Shown here piece after piece: positions 1-8,523 of a stretch of DNA of 64,000 bases; within the stretch, counting starts at the first letter, position 1, and each line of letters starts with the position of its first letter. The stretch is from CADEDH01 sp050330635. Its GTDB lineage: Bacteria > Actinomycetota > Acidimicrobiia > Acidimicrobiales > SZUA-35. Under the pieces are notes generated by a model. That model searched no databases and had not been told where the DNA came from. It saw only the letters and a list, made by a program, of their open reading frames with translations. The translations under genes were made by a program, and so were the position numbers. Where the stretch lies: assembly GCA_050330635.1 (NCBI GenBank), contig JBHJNQ010000039.1, positions 62,001 to 126,000 of the forward strand, given 5' to 3'.

Positions 1-1663
1 CGGTCATGGGATCGAGCCCGGACTGGGGCTTGGGGAAGGCGATGACCTCCCGGATGTTCTCCTCCCCGGCCAGGATGGCGGCCAGGCGCTCGATGCCGAA
101 GGCGAAGCCCCCGTGGGGTGGGGCGCCGTGGCGGAACGGGTTGAGGAAGAAGCCGAAGCGGGCGTCGGCCTCCGCCTCGTCGATGCCCAGCAGGGCGAAC
201 ACCCGCTGCTGCAGCGCCGGATCGTGGATCCGGATGCTGCCCGAACCGAGCTCCCACCCGTTAAGGACCAGATCGTAGGCCCAGGCCCGGACGGCCATCG
301 GCTCCGACTCGAGCCGGCCGAGGTCGTCGGGATGGGGGTGGCAGAAGGCGTGGTGCCCGGCTTTCGGCGTGCCGGTGGCGTCGTCGACCCCGACGAAGAG
401 GGGGAAGTCGACGACCCACAGGTACTCGTAGGGCCCCTCGCTGACCGGGGGCCGGCCCAGCTGGTTGCGGAGGTCGCCCAACACCTCACAGGTCGTCATC
501 CATTCGTCGGCCACGAGCAGGAGCAGGTCGTCGGGCTTGGCCTCGAACCGCTCGACGAGGGCGACCTGCTCGTTGACCGACAGGAACTTGGCAACGGGGG
601 AGTCGAGTGCGCCCCCGTCGCCCACCTTCAGCCACACGAGCCCCTTGGCGCCGAGCGCCTTGGCGTGATCGGTCAGCCCGTCGAGCTTGTTGCGACCCCA
701 GTCGCCGGCGGCGCCCACGGCCCGGATGCCCTTGATGGCGGGGGCCGAGGCGAAGGCCTTGAACCCGGTGGTGGCAAAGATGTCGGTGAGCTCGACGAGC
801 TCCATGCCGAACCGCAGGTCGGGTTTGTCGCTACCGAAGCGCTCCATGGCCTCGTGCCACGAGATGCGGGGGATGGCAGGGGGACGGGCGCCGGTTACGG
901 CCTCGGCGGCGTCGAGCACCGCAACCTCGACCGCGGCCAGCACATCGTCGACCGTGACGAAGCTCATCTCCATGTCGAGCTGCATGAACTCGTACTGGCG
1001 ATCGGCCCGGAGATCCTCGTCGCGCAGGCAGCGGGCGATCTGGAAATAGCGATCGACCCCACCCACCATCAGCAGCTGCTTGTAGAGCTGGGGCGACTGG
1101 GGCAGGGCGTAGAACGTGCCGGGACGCTGGCGGGACGGAACGATGAACTCCCGTGCTCCCTCGGGCGTGGTCGGCATCAGCATCGGGGTCTCGACCTCGA
1201 CGAAGTCCTGGGCCGTCATGGCCGCCCGGATGGCGGCGTTGACCCGGCTGCGGACCCGGAGGTTGCGCTGCATCCGGGCCCGCCGCAGATCGAGGTAGCG
1301 GTAGCGGAGACGGACCAGCTCGTCGACGTCGTCGGCCCGCTCGTCCAACGGGAACGGCGGTGGCTCGGCCACCGAGAGGATCTCGACGGTGGCGTCGACG
1401 ACCTCGACCCCACCGGTGGCCAACGACTCGTTGATGGTTCCCTCGGGCCGCTCGGCCACGGTGCCGGTGACCCGCAGGACGTACTCGCTGCGCACGTCGA
1501 CCGTGTTGTCGACCACGCATTGGATCACCCCCGAGTGATCGCGCAGGTCGACGAAGGCCAGGTGCTCGCCGTGCTCCCGGCGCCGGTTGACCCAGCCGGC
1601 GAGCGTCACGGTCTGGCCGATGTGCCCCGGCCGGAGCTCGCCGCAGAGATGAGTGCGCATCAT
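1..1663 (-). CDS. aspS: Aspartyl-tRNA synthetase, 3' end cut by window
   Basis: Charges tRNA-Asp with aspartate in the cytoplasm. The N-terminal OB-fold anticodon-binding region reads MMRTHLCGELR then GWVNRRREHG. Class II motif 2 is visible as RYFQIARCLRDEDLRADRQY and motif 3 as HGGFAFGIERLA close to the window edge, so only a short C-terminal tail is missing. The His in RRREHG occupies the position that marks non-discriminating bacterial AspRS, suggesting it also makes Asp-tRNA-Asn for GatCAB to amidate; that is family knowledge, not shown here. The first of two adjacent ATG codons was chosen because it lies 8 nt after a TAGGGT box; the second ATG is equally possible. Confidence 0.97.
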   Translation of the reverse strand, partial: MMRTHLCGELRPGHIGQTVTLAGWVNRRREHGEHLAFVDLRDHSGVIQCVVDNTVDVRSEYVLRVTGTVAERPEGTINESLATGGVEVVDATVEILSVAEPPPFPLDERADDVDELVRLRYRYLDLRRARMQRNLRVRSRVNAAIRAAMTAQDFVEVETPMLMPTTPEGAREFIVPSRQRPGTFYALPQSPQLYKQLLMVGGVDRYFQIARCLRDEDLRADRQYEFMQLDMEMSFVTVDDVLAAVEVAVLDAAEAVTGARPPAIPRISWHEAMERFGSDKPDLRFGMELVELTDIFATTGFKAFASAPAIKGIRAVGAAGDWGRNKLDGLTDHAKALGAKGLVWLKVGDGGALDSPVAKFLSVNEQVALVERFEAKPDDLLLLVADEWMTTCEVLGDLRNQLGRPPVSEGPYEYLWVVDFPLFVGVDDATGTPKAGHHAFCHPHPDDLGRLESEPMAVRAWAYDLVLNGWELGSGSIRIHDPALQQRVFALLGIDEAEADARFGFFLNPFRHGAPPHGGFAFGIERLAAILAGEENIREVIAFPKPQSGLDPMT

Positions 1664-1671
1664 GGGTTCTG

Positions 1672-1677
1672 ACCCTA
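1672..1677 (-). promoter_or_regulatory. -10 box of aspS, leaderless layout
   Basis: On the minus strand TAGGGT is followed by 8 nt and then the aspS ATG, with no Shine-Dalgarno sequence between. This predicts transcription starting at or beside the start codon. Confidence 0.55.
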
Positions 1678-1827
1678 ACGTCCGAGAGCCTCTCCCCCGC
1701 CGCAATTCGCCGTCGGGAGACCACGACGGGAGGGGCCGGCAGCCTGGATCCGGGACCGCAACAGACCGTCGAGGAGCTGACCTGACCGCTCGAGCCCCCA
1801 CGGCGGGAGACGCCTCGCCATGCCGCG

Positions 1828-1853
1828 GTTTGTTCCGTGCCAGTTTGTTCCGT
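1828..1853. repeat. Tandem 11-bp direct repeat in relA-aspS gap
   Basis: GTTTGTTCCGT occurs twice, 15 bp apart start to start, beside a large hairpin and upstream of aspS. Spacing near one and a half helical turns could suit a DNA-binding protein, but no regulator is identified. Confidence 0.5.
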
Positions 1854-1860
1854 ACAGCTC

Positions 1861-1909
1861 GTTCTGTGTTGCGTCGTGGTCACCGGGTGACGACGACGCA
1901 ACACAGAAC
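1861..1909. repeat. Near-perfect 23-bp inverted repeat (large hairpin)
   Basis: Two 23-nt arms, beginning GTTCTGTGTTGCGTC and ending with its complement, pair with one mismatch around a CGG loop. It lies 45 bp beyond the relA stop in the direction of relA transcription. It could terminate relA, although no T-run follows, or it could be a small mobile-element remnant. Together with the adjacent direct repeats it accounts for most of the structure in the 290-bp gap between relA and aspS. Confidence 0.75.
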
Positions 1910-1953
1910 CCAGCGTGGCGCGTCATGGCGCCAGCGGCCGCCGGCCTTGTTGC

Positions 1954-4215
1954 CTAGCGGACCTGACCCGGGACCACCCGGTACACGTCGTAGACCCCGT
2001 CGACCTGGCGGATCGAGCGGATCAGCCAGTCGAGGTGAGCCAGGTCGACGATCTCGAACTCGAAGGTGAGTCGGGCCGTGCGGTCATCGGCCATGGCCGA
2101 GGCCGAGCTGAGGATATTGATGTGCTGCTCGGAAACCGACTGGTAGACGTCGGCCAGGAGATGGGTCCGGTCGTAGGCCTTGACCTCGAGCGACACCACG
2201 AAGCTGTCGACCCCGCCCTCGGCGTCCCACTCCACGTCGATCAACCGATCGGCCTGTGACGCCATCAGGGACTCGGCGTTGGCGCAGTCGGTGCGGTGCA
2301 CCGACACCCCCCGCCCCCGGGTCACGAACCCCATGATGCTGTCGTTGGGTACGGGAGTGCAGCAACGGGACAGGCGCACGAACACGTCGTCGAAGCCCTC
2401 GACCCGAACCCCGACCGAACTCGGATCCCGTCGGGGCTTGGCCTTTGTCGGCACCACCGGCGCCTCGACCGGCCGCTCGGCCTTGGTCAGCTCCTTGGCG
2501 ATCCGGCCGGCGGCCGACTGGGCCGAGATATGGCCCTCGCCGATGGCGGCGTGGAGCGAGTCCAGGTCGATGTAGTTCATCTCCTGGGCGATGATCTCGA
2601 GCGTGCGCGGCAGGGCCCGACCGGTGCCGGTTCCGTCGCCGTTGCGGGCGGCTTTGGCCATGTCGGCCTTGGTCAGTCCCTCCCGCCGCAGTGCCCGCTC
2701 GAGCTCGTGGCGTCCCTCGCGGATCGCCCCCTCGCGCCGCTCACGGGAGAACCACTGCTTGATCTTCGACGACGCCCGGTGCGACGAGACGAACTTCAAC
2801 CAGTCGCGCGACGGGCCGGCCCCCTCTACCTTGGAGGTGAAGATCTCGACGGTCTCCCCGGAGTGCAGCGGCTGCGACAGCGGCACGAGCCGGCCGTCGA
2901 CCTTGGCCCCGACGCAGCGGTGACCGACGTCGGTGTGGATGGCGTAGGCGAAGTCGATGGGTGTCGAGCCCACCGGCAGGGTCGTCACCGCCCCCTGGGG
3001 GGTGAAGACGTAGACCTCTTCCTGATCGAGGTCGACTTTCAGGTTGGCCATGAACTCGCCGGGATCGGAGGTCTCCTTCTCCCAGTCGATGATCCGGGTC
3101 AGCCACGGCAGGTCCAGGTTCGCCTCCGGGTGACCGTCCTTGTAGGCGTAGTGGGAGGCGATGCCGGTCTCGGCCCGCTCGTGCATCTCCCTGGTCCGGA
3201 TCTGGACCTCGATCGCCTTGCCCTGGGGGCCGACGACGGTCGTGTGGAGCGACTGGTACAGGTTGAACTTCGGCATGGCCACGTAGTCCTTGAACCGGCC
3301 CGGCACCGGTTTCCAGGTGGCGTGGATCGAGCCGAGGGCGGCGTAGCAGTCGCGGACCGACTCGACGACGACCCGGATCCCGACGAGATCGTTGATCTCG
3401 TCGAACTCCTTGTTCTTCATCACCATCTTCTCGTAGATCGAGTAGAGGTGCTTGTCCCGCCCCACCACCTCGGCCTCGATGCCCATCTCCACCACCCGGG
3501 TCCGGATGTCCTCCAGCACCTGGGTCAGGTAAAAGTCACGTTCGGGGGCCCGGATGGCCACCATGTGCTCGATCTCGGCGTAGCGCTTCGGGTGGAGGGC
3601 GGCGAAGCTGAGGTCCTCGAGCTGGATCTTGATGTCCTGCATGCCGAGGCGGTGGGCCAGGGGGGCGTAGATGTCGAGGGTCTCCCTGGCGATGCGCTCC
3701 TGCTTCCACGCCGGGAGGGCGGCGATGGTGCGGAGGTTGTGGAGGCGGTCGCACAGCTTGATGATCAGGACGCGGATGTCCTTGGCCATCGCCACCAGCA
3801 TCTTGCGGAACGAGGCGGCCTGGGCCGCCTCGCGGGAGTCGAACCGGAGGCGGTCGAGCTTGGTCACCCCGTCGACGATCGTCGCCACCTCGGGCCCGAA
3901 GGCCCGTTGGAGGTCGTCGAGCTCGATCCTGGTGTCCTCCACCGCGTCGTGGAGGAGAGCGGCGGCGATCGTGACCTCGTCGAGGCCGAGGTCGGCCACG
4001 ATCCGAGCCACCGCCATGGGGTGGACGATGTAGGGCTCCCCCGACCTGCGGAGTTGGCCCTGGTGAGCCTTGGCCGCCATACGATAGGCCCGCGACACCA
4101 CGTCGATCCTGGCCTCCCGATCGGCGCCGTCGAGGCCGATGACGAGGGGCGCGATGTGGTCCTCGGTCTGCCTTCGCTCTCGACGCCAGGGGAGGACCCG
4201 TTCGACCGTGACCAT
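1954..4215 (-). CDS. relA: Bifunctional (p)ppGpp synthetase/hydrolase RelA/SpoT
   Basis: Makes and degrades the stringent-response alarmone (p)ppGpp. The 753-residue protein has the full domain order. The HD hydrolase has His65 in VHPMAVA and His89-Asp90 in LLHDAVEDT. The synthetase carries RFKD at 307-310, the RXKD signature of bifunctional enzymes rather than EXDD of synthetase-only RelA. A TGS domain at roughly 415-475 begins VFTPQGAVTTLP, a RCCTPVPND segment follows, and an ACT domain lies at the C-terminus. The ATG is exactly 6 nt after a TAGACT box, so the start is well supported. It is a monocistronic-looking gene between secF and aspS. Confidence 0.97.
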   Translation of the reverse strand: MVTVERVLPWRRERRQTEDHIAPLVIGLDGADREARIDVVSRAYRMAAKAHQGQLRRSGEPYIVHPMAVARIVADLGLDEVTIAAALLHDAVEDTRIELDDLQRAFGPEVATIVDGVTKLDRLRFDSREAAQAASFRKMLVAMAKDIRVLIIKLCDRLHNLRTIAALPAWKQERIARETLDIYAPLAHRLGMQDIKIQLEDLSFAALHPKRYAEIEHMVAIRAPERDFYLTQVLEDIRTRVVEMGIEAEVVGRDKHLYSIYEKMVMKNKEFDEINDLVGIRVVVESVRDCYAALGSIHATWKPVPGRFKDYVAMPKFNLYQSLHTTVVGPQGKAIEVQIRTREMHERAETGIASHYAYKDGHPEANLDLPWLTRIIDWEKETSDPGEFMANLKVDLDQEEVYVFTPQGAVTTLPVGSTPIDFAYAIHTDVGHRCVGAKVDGRLVPLSQPLHSGETVEIFTSKVEGAGPSRDWLKFVSSHRASSKIKQWFSRERREGAIREGRHELERALRREGLTKADMAKAARNGDGTGTGRALPRTLEIIAQEMNYIDLDSLHAAIGEGHISAQSAAGRIAKELTKAERPVEAPVVPTKAKPRRDPSSVGVRVEGFDDVFVRLSRCCTPVPNDSIMGFVTRGRGVSVHRTDCANAESLMASQADRLIDVEWDAEGGVDSFVVSLEVKAYDRTHLLADVYQSVSEQHINILSSASAMADDRTARLTFEFEIVDLAHLDWLIRSIRQVDGVYDVYRVVPGQVR

Positions 4216-4221
4216 GATGCC

Positions 4222-4227
4222 AGTCTA
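4222..4227 (-). promoter_or_regulatory. -10 box of relA, leaderless layout
   Basis: TAGACT then 6 nt then ATG on the minus strand; no ribosome-binding site fits in the gap. Confidence 0.55.
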
Positions 4228-4262
4228 GGTGGCGCCCATTTCGGCTCCCCAGATGGAGGAGA

Positions 4263-5285
4263 TCACCGCCGCTTCTTCTTGCGACCCCGGGGGGTGACGG
4301 TGGCCACCGCCCCCGCCTCGTCGCCGTCCTCGGCCACGCGGCGCCGACGACCACCGGCCCCGTCCTCGAGGCTCGGGGGAGTCCGCTCCTTGAGCCACGC
4401 CACGAACGGGGCGGCGATGAAGACCGAGGAGTAGGTGCCGAGCAGGAGGCCGATGAACAGGGCGAGGGCGAACTCGCGGAGTGTGTCGCCCCCCAGGAAG
4501 ACCCCTCCGACGACGAGCATCGAGGCCACCGGGAGCACGGTGGTGAACGTGGTGTTGATCGAACGCATCAACACCTGGTTCATCGAGCGGTTGATGAGGT
4601 CGGTGGGGCTGCTGCCGTCGAACGCCTGCGACCGCTCGTTCTCGAGGATCCTGTCGAAGACGACGACCGTGTCGTACAGCGAGTAGCCGAGGATGGTCAA
4701 CAGGGCGATGACGGTCGCCGGGCTGACGTCGAAGGAGAACAGGGAGTAGATCCCGACCGTGACGGCGAGGTCGTGGACGACGGCGATCAGGGCGCCGACG
4801 GCCATGCGCCACTCGAGCCGCCACGCCAGGTAAAGGGCGACGGCGATGAAGAAGAACACCAACGCCCGGACGGCCTGGCCCGTGATCTGGGAGCCCCAGG
4901 TCGGGCTGGCCGTCGACACCGACACCTCGTCGGTCGAGACGCCGGCCAGGTCGGCCAGGGCCTCGACGATCTCGGGGCTGCGCTCCACGTCGTCGGTGCC
5001 GGACTGGATCCGCAGGAAGGTGCCGAGGTTGGGGTCCTCGACCAGCTGGACCCGGCCCTCGCCGAGCTGGAGGGCCCGGCGGGCGTCGCCCACGGTCACG
5101 TCGGACGACACCGGCACCTCCCACACCCCGCCACCCTCGAAGTCGATCGTGAGGTCGAGCCCCCGGACCAACAGGAGGAGGAGCGCCACGACGGCCACCG
5201 CGGCCGACACGGGCAGCGAGATCCGCCACGCGGGGCGGAAATCGAGGTAGCTCTCGCCACGGTGGAGACGACCGAGCAGGCTCAC
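4263..5285 (-). CDS. secF: Protein translocase subunit SecF
   Basis: Integral membrane partner of SecD that uses the proton motive force to help complete Sec-dependent export. The 340-residue protein starts with a cytoplasmic segment containing LDFRPAWR, then a first membrane helix, the periplasmic domain beginning IDFEGGGVWEV, and five further helices, including the conserved LGYSLYDTVVVFDRI stretch. The C-terminus is a basic tail ending KKKRR. Its GTG start overlaps the secD stop (GTGA), so translation is probably coupled. Order yajC-secD-secF matches the usual operon. Confidence 0.97.
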   Translation of the reverse strand: MSLLGRLHRGESYLDFRPAWRISLPVSAAVAVVALLLLLVRGLDLTIDFEGGGVWEVPVSSDVTVGDARRALQLGEGRVQLVEDPNLGTFLRIQSGTDDVERSPEIVEALADLAGVSTDEVSVSTASPTWGSQITGQAVRALVFFFIAVALYLAWRLEWRMAVGALIAVVHDLAVTVGIYSLFSFDVSPATVIALLTILGYSLYDTVVVFDRILENERSQAFDGSSPTDLINRSMNQVLMRSINTTFTTVLPVASMLVVGGVFLGGDTLREFALALFIGLLLGTYSSVFIAAPFVAWLKERTPPSLEDGAGGRRRRVAEDGDEAGAVATVTPRGRKKKRR

Positions 5286-6979
5286 GACTGACCTCCGGTC
5301 GAGGGCAGGCCCAACAGGCCCGGCCGATCCTGGACCACCCGGCGCTCGGCCAGAAAGGCCAGCGCCGGACGCATGAACAACCAGGAGATGAACAGATCGA
5401 GCAGGGTGGCGAGCCCGAGATAGAAGGCGAAGCCCCGCACCGCCCCCACGGTCAGGAAGTAGAGCAGGCCGGCGGCGATGAGACTGACCATGTCGGCCTT
5501 GACGATGGTGGAGATGGCCCCGCGATAGGCCCGCTCCACGGCCGTCGTCATGCGTCGACCGTTGCGGTAGGCATCCTTCACACTTTCGAAGTACACGATG
5601 TTGGAGTCAGCGGAGACGCCGACCGATACGACGAGGCCGACAACACCGGCCAACGTGAGGGCCAGTCCCCGGTACTCGCCGAACCAGGCGACGATGGACC
5701 ACAGCAACACGGCCGAGATCACGAGGCCGAGGATGGCCACGAGGCCGGCCAGGCGGTAGAGGGCCAGCAGATAGATCGCCACCAACGCCAACCCCACGAG
5801 CCCGGAGATGACCCCGGCCCGCAGCACGTCGTCGCCGATGGTGGCGGACACGGTTCGCGTCTGCTGGGTCTCGAGCTCGACGGGAAGGGCGCCGAAGCGC
5901 AGCACCGCGGCGAGGTCACGGGCTCCGTCCTCGTCGAAGGTTCCCGAGATCGTTATCTGGTCGCGACCGAAGGAGGGGGCGTTGATGCTGGGACTCGAGA
6001 CCACCCGGTGGTCGAGGACGATGGCCAGTCGACCGCTGGGGCACACCTCGGGGTCGGGATTCTGCACGTAGCAGAAGAAGGCGGCGGCGTTGAAGGCGTC
6101 GATCCCGCCGGCCCCGGCCTCGAACACCGGGTTGACGGTCCACTGCCCGGTGGGGCCGAGGGACACGTCGGCCGTTTCCAGGGCCTCCCCGGTGAGGAGG
6201 GTGGGGCCGAGGCACACCCGGTTGCCGTTCTCGTCGGCCAGCACCACCGGCCGGTCGCCCACGTCCTCCTCCGGCGGGGTCACACCGGGGATGATGCAGG
6301 CGTCGACGATGGCCTGCTGGGCGGGATCGAGGGCGGGATCCTCGGCCGCCGTGGTCGCCGTGGTGTCGCCGTCGGCCGCCGTGGTCGACGTGGGGTCGCC
6401 GTCGGCCACCGTGGTGAGCGTGGGGTCGCCGTCGGCCACCGTGGTCGACGTGGCGTCCTGGGTCGGGGCCAGCGGCGACAGGCGGCCACCGCTCAGGCCC
6501 AGGGACTCCTCGTTGCCCGCATCGGCGGCCGAGGTCGAGGTGGCATCGTCGGAGGTGACATCGTCGGCGGCCGTGGTGGTGGTCGAGGTGGCGTCGTCGG
6601 CGTCACCGACCACACCGTCGAGCGAGGTGAGATCGGGACCGAGATCGAACAGCACCGGCCGGAAGCGGAGCTCGGCCGTCTGGCCCACGAGATCGAGGGC
6701 CCGCTGCTGTTCCTGCACGCCGGGCAGATCGACGACGATCGTCTCGCCCTGGAGGGAAATCTCCGGCTCGGCCACACCGAGGGAGTCGACCCGGGACCGG
6801 ATGATCTCCAGGGACTGGTTGAGGGCCTCCTCGTCGGCCGGGCCGGTGGGCTGGAGGACCACCGAGACCCCGCCCTGCAGATCGAGCCCGAGGAGCGGCT
6901 CGTTACCGGAAACGGCCGTGTAGAGCCCGGCGACGATGGTCAACGCCATGACGAACAGCGCCGACGACCACTTCCTCAC
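5282..6979 (-). CDS. secD: Protein translocase subunit SecD with Thr/Asp-rich repeat insertion
   Basis: Membrane component of the SecDF-YajC complex assisting preprotein translocation. The start is the GTG two bases after the yajC stop, giving 565 residues beginning MRKWSSALFVMALTIV, a plausible first membrane helix. LLGLDLQGGVSVVLQP is the typical SecD entry into the extracytoplasmic domain. The C-terminal half has five helices with VGLVVSVGVSADSNIVYFE, the conserved core. The extracytoplasmic domain is expanded by a low-complexity Thr/Ala/Asp insertion, partly encoded by a 30-bp tandem repeat, probably a flexible loop. Four-base overlap with secF. Confidence 0.96.
   Translation of the reverse strand: MRKWSSALFVMALTIVAGLYTAVSGNEPLLGLDLQGGVSVVLQPTGPADEEALNQSLEIIRSRVDSLGVAEPEISLQGETIVVDLPGVQEQQRALDLVGQTAELRFRPVLFDLGPDLTSLDGVVGDADDATSTTTTAADDVTSDDATSTSAADAGNEESLGLSGGRLSPLAPTQDATSTTVADGDPTLTTVADGDPTSTTAADGDTTATTAAEDPALDPAQQAIVDACIIPGVTPPEEDVGDRPVVLADENGNRVCLGPTLLTGEALETADVSLGPTGQWTVNPVFEAGAGGIDAFNAAAFFCYVQNPDPEVCPSGRLAIVLDHRVVSSPSINAPSFGRDQITISGTFDEDGARDLAAVLRFGALPVELETQQTRTVSATIGDDVLRAGVISGLVGLALVAIYLLALYRLAGLVAILGLVISAVLLWSIVAWFGEYRGLALTLAGVVGLVVSVGVSADSNIVYFESVKDAYRNGRRMTTAVERAYRGAISTIVKADMVSLIAAGLLYFLTVGAVRGFAFYLGLATLLDLFISWLFMRPALAFLAERRVVQDRPGLLGLPSTGGQS
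6361..6450. repeat. 30-bp tandem repeat inside secD (3 full copies)
   Basis: Three consecutive 30-bp units, each beginning TGGGGTCGCCGTCGGCC or a close variant, with a partial unit before them. They keep the secD frame and encode repeats of the type VADGDPTSTT. Copy-number change by replication slippage would lengthen or shorten the extracytoplasmic loop by 10 residues per unit without breaking the frame. Confidence 0.9.
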
Positions 6980-6981
6980 GG

Positions 6982-7269
6982 TCAGTCGTCCTTCCCGTCG
7001 GACGGGGACTCGTCGGACGGGGTGGGGATCTTGCCGGCGACGGCGGACCGGGACACCTTGAGCTCGACCTTCTCGGCGACCTCGAGCCACAGGACCTCGC
7101 CCTCGATGGCCGACACGAACCCGTGGATGCCGGAGTTCAGCACGACCTCGTCGCCCTCCTCCAGGCTCGCCAACAGTTGACGGTGCTCACGACTCCGGCG
7201 CTGCTGCGGCAGAATCAGCACGAAGTACATGAGCCCGCCGATGAGAATCAGGGGGATGAACTGCTCCAT
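6982..7269 (-). CDS. yajC: Sec translocon accessory protein YajC
   Basis: Small single-pass membrane protein of the SecDF-YajC complex. The 95 residues begin with one hydrophobic helix (FIPLILIGGLMYFVLILPQQRR) followed by the cytoplasmic YajC domain with LEEGDEVVLNSGIHGFV. The charged tail PSDESPSDGKDD is unremarkable. A clear Shine-Dalgarno GGAGG sits 8 nt before the ATG (7278-7282), so unlike many neighbours this operon is leadered. It is first gene of the operon with secD and secF. Confidence 0.96.
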   Translation of the reverse strand: MEQFIPLILIGGLMYFVLILPQQRRSREHRQLLASLEEGDEVVLNSGIHGFVSAIEGEVLWLEVAEKVELKVSRSAVAGKIPTPSDESPSDGKDD

Positions 7270-7277
7270 TGGGGCAA

Positions 7278-7297
7278 CCTCCAGCGGGGTGACGGTA
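7278..7297 (-). promoter_or_regulatory. yajC-secD-secF promoter box and Shine-Dalgarno
   Basis: On the minus strand TACCGT (7292-7297) precedes a short leader carrying GGAGG 8 nt from the yajC ATG. This is the expected layout for a leadered operon and contrasts with the leaderless genes nearby. Confidence 0.45.
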
Positions 7298-7362
7298 GCG
7301 GTTGACGGGCCGAATCGGGCGCGGCGGGGGGTCGGGCGCCTCGGTCGAGGTGTTGCCGAGCC

Positions 7363-8487
7363 TCACCCTAGCGCCGGCCCGGGACGCTCCCCGGGCGCCC
7401 ACACCGCCCACACCTCGGCCCGCAGCTCCTCGAACCGGCCAGCCACGATGGCCCGGCGCATCCGGTCGACGAGATCACCCAGCCACGCCAGGTTGTGGAG
7501 GGTGATGATGCGACCGGCGGTCGGCTCGTTGGTGACCAGCAGGTGGCGGAGATAGGCCCGGGAGTAGCGGGCCGAGAGGGGATGGCGAAAGCCCGGGTCG
7601 ATGGGGCTGTCGTCGCGGGCGAAGCGGAGGTTGCGGAGGTTGAGGCGCCCCTCCGAGGTGAGGGCCGTTCCGTGGCGGGCCAGGCGGGTGGGCAGCACGC
7701 AATCGAACATGTCGATCCCGTTGTGGACCGCCTCGACCAGACCCACCGGGTCGCCCAGTCCCATGAAGTACCGGGGACGGTCGACCGGCAGGTTCGACGT
7801 GGCGGCGGCGAGGGCGGGGACCATCCGATGGCGCTCCTCCCCCACCGACAGTCCCCCGACGGCGTAGCCGTCGAAGCCGATCTCGACCGTCCGGCGGGCC
7901 GAATCGATCCGCAGATCGGGCTCGGTTCCCCCCTGCACGATCCCGAACTGGGCCTGGTCGGGGCGGTCGTGGGCCGCCTTCGACCGGGCCGCCCACCGCA
8001 GGGTCAGCTCCACAACGTCGGTCAGCTCCTGACGGGAGGCGGGGAGCCCGGGGCACACGTCGAGGACCATGGCGATGTCGCCGCCCAGCTCCTGCTGGAC
8101 CTCGACCGAGCGCTCCGGGGTCAGCTCCACCGTCGCCCCGTCGTAGACCGAACGGAAACGGGCCCCCTCCTCGCTGATCTTCGGTTCGAGGGAGAAGATC
8201 TGGTAGCCGCCCGAGTCGGTCAGGACGTGGCCGTCCCAAGCCATGAACGCGTGGAGCCCGCCCAGCTCGGCGATCAGTCCCGATCCCGGGCGTTCCATCA
8301 GGTGGTAGGTGTTACCCAGCACGATCGGCGGGCCCAGGGCCTCGAGATCGGCGGTGTCGAGGGTCTTGACCGCGGCCCGGGTCCCCACCGGCATGAACAC
8401 GGGGGTGGGGAAGCTGCCCCTGGCGGTGGTCACCGTGCCCGCCCTAGCCCAGCCGTCGGTCGCCTCGATGTCGATCCGGAGGCTCAT
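7363..8487 (-). CDS. tgt: Queuine tRNA-ribosyltransferase lacking zinc cysteines
   Basis: Exchanges guanine-34 of GUN-anticodon tRNAs for preQ1, an early step of queuosine formation. The 374-residue length is normal. The general acid/base Asp91 lies in LTDSGGYQIFS, and the nucleophile Asp262 in GIDMFDCVLPTRLARHG; both are present. The structural zinc site is not: E. coli Cys302, Cys304 and Cys307 align with Phe300, His302 and Ser305 in DPGFRHPLSARYSRAY, while the His ligand (His331) remains. The enzyme is therefore probably active but folded without the standard zinc. It precedes yajC and is followed upstream by queA, 36 bp away, suggesting co-transcription. Confidence 0.93.
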   Translation of the reverse strand: MSLRIDIEATDGWARAGTVTTARGSFPTPVFMPVGTRAAVKTLDTADLEALGPPIVLGNTYHLMERPGSGLIAELGGLHAFMAWDGHVLTDSGGYQIFSLEPKISEEGARFRSVYDGATVELTPERSVEVQQELGGDIAMVLDVCPGLPASRQELTDVVELTLRWAARSKAAHDRPDQAQFGIVQGGTEPDLRIDSARRTVEIGFDGYAVGGLSVGEERHRMVPALAAATSNLPVDRPRYFMGLGDPVGLVEAVHNGIDMFDCVLPTRLARHGTALTSEGRLNLRNLRFARDDSPIDPGFRHPLSARYSRAYLRHLLVTNEPTAGRIITLHNLAWLGDLVDRMRRAIVAGRFEELRAEVWAVWAPGERPGPALG

Positions 8488-8523
8488 CCGAGGGGCTCGG
8501 CCGGTGCCGTCGCGCAGCTCACG

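Noticed and set aside
113..1672. A 519-codon plus-strand frame over aspS
   Set aside because: The minus strand contains all AspRS motifs in one frame; the plus translation is rich in repeated dipeptides with no recognisable fold.
2296..4434. A 712-codon open frame on the plus strand opposite relA
   Set aside because: It is the mirror of relA in a GC-rich gene; its translation has no domain-like pattern while the minus strand encodes a complete RelA/SpoT.
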